Positions 8,156-10,854 of a stretch of DNA of 10,854 nucleotides are shown piece by piece; position 1 is the first letter of the stretch, and each line of letters opens with the position of its first letter. Source of the stretch: Paracoccaceae bacterium (GTDB lineage Bacteria; Pseudomonadota; Alphaproteobacteria; Rhodobacterales; Rhodobacteraceae). The DNA lies in assembly GCA_021767525.1 (NCBI GenBank), contig JAASTF010000086.1, forward strand, positions 1-10,854, given 5' to 3'. The notes under the pieces are model-generated. The model was not told the origin of the DNA, did not search any database, and saw only the letters and a list, made by a program, of their open reading frames with translations. The position numbers were made by a program, and so were the translations under genes.

Positions 8156-8180
8156 GGCCCGCGCCGCGCGGCGCGGGGCC
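8156..8180. repeat. Second GC-rich hairpin upstream of guaB
   Basis: GGCCCGCGCC (8156-8165) pairs with GGCGCGGGGCC (8170-8180) around a GCGC loop with one bulged base. It starts two bases after the preceding hairpin, making a tandem pair in the 224-base spacer between guaB and the divergent secreted-protein gene. Confidence 0.45.
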
Positions 8181-8251
8181 AGTTCGCTCTGGACGCGCGC
8201 GGCATTCCCCCGCACTCTGCCCGCGCAATCGATCCGATCCAAAGGCGCAAG

Positions 8252-8728
8252 ATGCACAGGTTTTTCTCTCATGCCGCCGCCCTGGCCCTGTTGGCCAGCG
8301 CCGCCCAGGCCCAGCAGACGCCCCAGGGCTATTATGCCTCGGGCTGGCCCATCGCCCTGGCCGAGGCCGCCTGCGCGGGCGATGAGGGCTGTCTGACCCA
8401 GCTGGCCAATTGCGGCCCGAATGATCCGACCTGCATCCAGGGCGTCGCGCTGTGCACCAGGCGCGAGGGCGGGCAAATCACGCTGCAAACCGCCTGCCGC
8501 ACCGACACGCTGATGGCCGACACCGGCAAGGCGGTGCTGGCCACCCTGCCCGACGGCGCGACCTACACCCTGTTCCTGCCCGACACCGGCATGGCCGGCC
8601 TGAACGACATGACCGGCAGCCGCAGCGCGCCGGACTGCTTCACCGCGCCAGACAGCCAGCTTAGCTTTTGCGCCACCCCCCTCGTGACCGAGGCGGATTT
8701 CCAGATGTGGCGCGACACCCTGCAATAA
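8252..8728 (+). CDS. Secreted eight-cysteine protein of unknown function
   Basis: I do not recognise this 158-residue protein. It begins with a typical Sec signal peptide: MHRFF, a hydrophobic AAALALLASAA core, and the cleavage motif AQA before QQ at about residue 20/21. The mature part of about 138 residues has eight cysteines (41, 47, 54, 61, 68, 82, 129, 140), five of them spaced 6-7 residues apart between 41 and 68. This suggests a disulfide-stapled N-terminal module followed by a looser domain. No enzyme motif, lipobox or membrane helix is visible. The ATG at 8252 is chosen because AAAGG lies 6 bases upstream and the signal peptide starts exactly there; the frame is open further upstream but encodes basic low-complexity sequence. 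The stop is 10 bases before the ureohydrolase start, so the two are probably co-transcribed. Confidence 0.8.
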   Translation: MHRFFSHAAALALLASAAQAQQTPQGYYASGWPIALAEAACAGDEGCLTQLANCGPNDPTCIQGVALCTRREGGQITLQTACRTDTLMADTGKAVLATLPDGATYTLFLPDTGMAGLNDMTGSRSAPDCFTAPDSQLSFCATPLVTEADFQMWRDTLQ

Positions 8729-8738
8729 AGGCCCCGAC

Positions 8739-9695
8739 ATGACCCACAGCTATGACACCGGCCGGCTGGACCTGCCCTTTGTCGGCATCTCGACCTTCGG
8801 CAAGCGGCCCTATGTTTCGGACTGGTCGGCGCTCGATGCCGATGTGGCGATCCTGGGCGCGCCCTTCGATTTCGGCACGCAGTTCCGCCCCGGCGCGCGC
8901 TTCGGCCCCCGCGCCGTGCGCGAGGCCAGCACGCTTTTCTCGTTCGGCCATGCAGGCGCCTACGATCACGAGGATGACGTGACCTACCTGCCCGGCTCGG
9001 TCCGCATCGTCGATATGGGCGACGCCGATATCGTCCACACCGACACGGTCAAAAGCCACGCCAATATCGAAACCGGCGTGCGCGCCGCGCTGGCGGCGGG
9101 CGCCCTGCCCGTGGTGATCGGCGGCGATCATTCGGTCAACATCCCCTGCATCGAGGCGTTCGAGGGCCAGGGCGATATCCACATCCTGCAGATCGACGCG
9201 CATCTGGATTTCGTCGATATCCGCCACGGCGTTACCCGCGGCCACGGCAACCCGATGCGCCGGGCCGCCGAAAAGCCTTATGTCACCGGGTTGACGCAGG
9301 TGGGCATCCGCAATGTCAGCTCGACCGCGAAAGACGGCTACGACGCTGCGCGCGACATGGGCTCTGACATCCTGTCGGTGCGCCAGGCGCGCGACCTGGG
9401 GCCGAAGGGCGTGATCGCCCGCATCCCTGCTGGCGCCCGCGTCTATGTCACCATCGACATCGACGGCTTCTGCCCCTCGATCGCGCCGGGCACCGGCACG
9501 CCCAGCCATGGCGGGTTCCTCTATTACGAGGTGCTGGAAATGATGCAGGCGCTGGCCCAGCGGCATGATGTGGTGGGGATCGACCTGGTCGAGGTCGCCC
9601 CCGATTACGACCCGACGGGCAGCACCGCGATCCTGGCGGCACAGCTTTTGCTCAACACGCTGGGCTTCATCTTTCACGCGCGCGGGCACAGCTGA
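8739..9695 (+). CDS. Ureohydrolase (agmatinase/arginase superfamily)
   Basis: Mn- or Ni-dependent hydrolase that splits a guanidino group to urea plus an amine. The 318-residue length is typical of agmatinases and guanidino-acid hydrolases. Metal-ligand motifs are complete: GGDHSV (128-133; H131), DAHLDF (153-158; D153, H155, D157) and TIDIDGFCPSIAPGTGTPSHGG (D240, D242, written as positions 238-259). GHGN (168-171) and LVEVAPDYD (E285) are the substrate-side His and catalytic Glu. The canonical third Asp of DxDxxDP is a Cys here (C245); it is not a direct metal ligand, so activity is likely kept. Substrate is uncertain: agmatine, guanidinobutyrate, guanidinopropionate or guanidine itself are all possible, so I give no gene symbol. 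AAAGG overlapping the upstream TAA stop provides the ribosome site, linking it to the secreted-protein gene. No signal peptide. Confidence 0.9.
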   Translation: MTHSYDTGRLDLPFVGISTFGKRPYVSDWSALDADVAILGAPFDFGTQFRPGARFGPRAVREASTLFSFGHAGAYDHEDDVTYLPGSVRIVDMGDADIVHTDTVKSHANIETGVRAALAAGALPVVIGGDHSVNIPCIEAFEGQGDIHILQIDAHLDFVDIRHGVTRGHGNPMRRAAEKPYVTGLTQVGIRNVSSTAKDGYDAARDMGSDILSVRQARDLGPKGVIARIPAGARVYVTIDIDGFCPSIAPGTGTPSHGGFLYYEVLEMMQALAQRHDVVGIDLVEVAPDYDPTGSTAILAAQLLLNTLGFIFHARGHS

Positions 9696-9735
9696 ACGCG
9701 GCTAATCATCATCTGGAAAAACTTTCACGCCCAAA

Positions 9736-9751
9736 TGCCGCCCAAGCGGCA
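9736..9751 (+). terminator. Short hairpin after the ureohydrolase gene
   Basis: TGCCGC (9736-9741), CCAA loop, GCGGCA (9746-9751): a perfect 6-bp stem 41 bases after the stop codon. GAAAATGAC follows instead of a T-run. It is a weak terminator candidate and could also be an operator for the downstream gene. Confidence 0.3.
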
Positions 9752-9829
9752 GAAAATGACGTTTGCCGCCTTTCGCCCAGCCGCGCAGGCACTATGGTCT
9801 GCCCACGCGTGAAACAGCCAGGCCATGAC

Positions 9830-10854
9830 ATGAGCACCGATCCACTCGTCATCTTCACCCCCTCGGGCAAGCGCGGGCGCTTTCCCGCCGGCACCCCCGT
9901 TCTGACCGCCGCGCGCCAGCTGGGCGTCGACCTCGACAGCGTCTGCGGCGGGCGCGGCATCTGCTCGAAATGCCAGGTCACGCCCAGCTATGGCGAGTTT
10001 TCCAAGCACGGCGTCACCGTGGCCGACGACGCGCTGTCGGAATGGAACAAGGTCGAGGAACGGTATGACCAGAAACGCGGCCTGAAACCGGGCCGCCGCC
10101 TGGGCTGCCAGGCACAGATCCTGCGCGACGTGGTGATCGACGTGCCCCCCGAAAGCCAGGTCCACCGCCAGGTGGTGCGCAAGGCCGCCAGCACCCGCCC
10201 CATCACGATGGACCCGGCCACGCGGCTTTACTTTGTCGAGGTGCAAGAACCCGACATGCACGAACCCACGGGCGATTTCGAACGGCTGGCCCGCGCCCTG
10301 CGCGACCAGTGGGAGGTTGACCGGATCACCGCCGATCTGCCCCTGATGGCCAAGCTGCAACCGACGCTGCGCAAGGGCAACTGGCAGGTCACCGTCGCGC
10401 TTTACCGCGATCATCGCGGCGGCCCCGCGCGCGTCATGGACATCTGGCCCGGCCTTTACGAAAGCGGCATTTACGGGTTGGCGATCGACCTGGGCTCTAC
10501 CACCATCGCGGGACACCTGTGCGATCTGGATACCGGCGCGGTGCTGGCCTCCTCGGGCCTGATGAACCCGCAGATCCGCTTTGGCGAAGACCTGATGAGC
10601 CGCGTGAGCTACGCCATGATGAACCCCGGCGGCGACCAGGAAATGACCCGTACCGTGCGCGAGGCGCTGAACACGCTGGCGCAGGAACTGGCGACCGAGG
10701 CCGGCATCGACCCGGCCGCGATTTACGAGGCGACGCTGGTTTGCAACCCGGTCATGCACCACCTGGCCCTTGGCATCGACCCGGTCGAGCTGGGCCAGGC
10801 GCCCTTTGCGCTGGCCACCTCCGACAGCCTGACGCTGCCCGCCCCCGCGCTCGA
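9830..10854 (+). CDS. RACo-like 2Fe-2S ferredoxin/ASKHA corrinoid-activation protein (C-terminus cut off)
   Basis: Related to reductive activators of corrinoid proteins (RACo, DUF4445), which use ATP to re-reduce inactive Co(II) corrinoid in methyltransferase systems. The 341 complete codons visible start with a 2Fe-2S ferredoxin domain (about 5-105) with cluster ligands in CGGRGICSKC (C39, C45, C48) and LGCQ (C93). A linker follows (about 106-210), then the ASKHA actin-like fold: GLAIDLGSTTIAGHL (216-230) is the phosphate-binding motif, with NPQIRFGED (246-254) and NPVMHHLALGIDP (306-318) as further family blocks. A full protein is usually over 600 residues, so about half is missing. The start is ATG 9830; its ribosome site (AGG, 8 bases away) is weak. 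Corrinoid methyltransferase genes would be expected nearby, probably to the right of the window. Family assignment is strong; the partner corrinoid protein is inferred. Confidence 0.88.
   Translation, partial: MSTDPLVIFTPSGKRGRFPAGTPVLTAARQLGVDLDSVCGGRGICSKCQVTPSYGEFSKHGVTVADDALSEWNKVEERYDQKRGLKPGRRLGCQAQILRDVVIDVPPESQVHRQVVRKAASTRPITMDPATRLYFVEVQEPDMHEPTGDFERLARALRDQWEVDRITADLPLMAKLQPTLRKGNWQVTVALYRDHRGGPARVMDIWPGLYESGIYGLAIDLGSTTIAGHLCDLDTGAVLASSGLMNPQIRFGEDLMSRVSYAMMNPGGDQEMTRTVREALNTLAQELATEAGIDPAAIYEATLVCNPVMHHLALGIDPVELGQAPFALATSDSLTLPAPAL

Noticed and set aside
8054..8251. 66-residue N-terminal extension of the secreted protein
   Set aside because: It is basic low-complexity sequence through the tandem hairpins; the ribosome site and signal peptide both point to ATG 8252.
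8661..9689. 342-codon minus-strand frame opposite the ureohydrolase
   Set aside because: Shadow of the ureohydrolase, whose metal-binding motifs are intact on the plus strand.
9725..10762. 345-codon minus-strand frame opposite the RACo-like gene
   Set aside because: Shadow; the plus strand carries the ferredoxin cysteines and ASKHA motifs.

Overview
This window is a GC-rich stretch (about 65% G+C by eye) of an alphaproteobacterial chromosome, most likely family Rhodobacteraceae (Paracoccus/Rhodobacter/Roseobacter relatives). The evidence is the CckA-type hybrid kinase, two full CtrA boxes (TTAA-N7-TTAAC), the alphaproteobacterial SOS box (GAAC-N7-GAAC) before recA, and the small sulfotransferase-like gene divergent from recA, an arrangement I recall from this family.

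Layout. Positions 1-710 (minus) are the N-terminal two thirds of recA, cut by the window edge. A 203-base divergent control region (711-913) holds the recA promoter, SOS box, a 20-bp inverted repeat and a CtrA box. It separates recA from a 200-residue sulfotransferase-like protein (914-1516, plus). After a bulged hairpin (1553-1598) comes about 620 bases with no convincing gene. cckA follows on the minus strand (2217-4535), with a perfectly palindromic CtrA box upstream. Next is a minus-strand run transcribed guaB, metallo-beta-lactamase-fold hydrolase, rsmB (8027 down to 4631), whose genes overlap by 1 and 4 bases. A GC-rich divergent spacer with two strong hairpins separates guaB from a plus-strand pair: a secreted eight-cysteine protein (8252-8728) and a ureohydrolase of the agmatinase/arginase superfamily (8739-9695), 10 bases apart. 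The last gene (9830 to the edge, plus) is a 2Fe-2S ferredoxin/ASKHA protein of the RACo type (DUF4445), incomplete at its C-terminus.

How the genes fit together. The left half is core regulation: DNA repair (recA under LexA) and the CckA phosphorelay that feeds CtrA. CtrA boxes occur beside both recA and cckA, so CtrA probably feeds back on its own kinase and touches the recA/sulfotransferase region. The middle is housekeeping: GMP synthesis (guaB) and rRNA methylation (rsmB), with an uncharacterised hydrolase locked between them. The right end is metabolic: guanidino-compound hydrolysis and, judging from the RACo-like protein, corrinoid-dependent methyl transfer that probably continues beyond the window.

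I found no tRNA, rRNA, CRISPR array, insertion sequence or clear mobile element. Most of the window is conventional. The most unusual signals are the paired CtrA boxes, a rare-codon island at the rsmB domain boundary, the Asp-to-Cys change in the ureohydrolase signature, and the unrecognised secreted protein.
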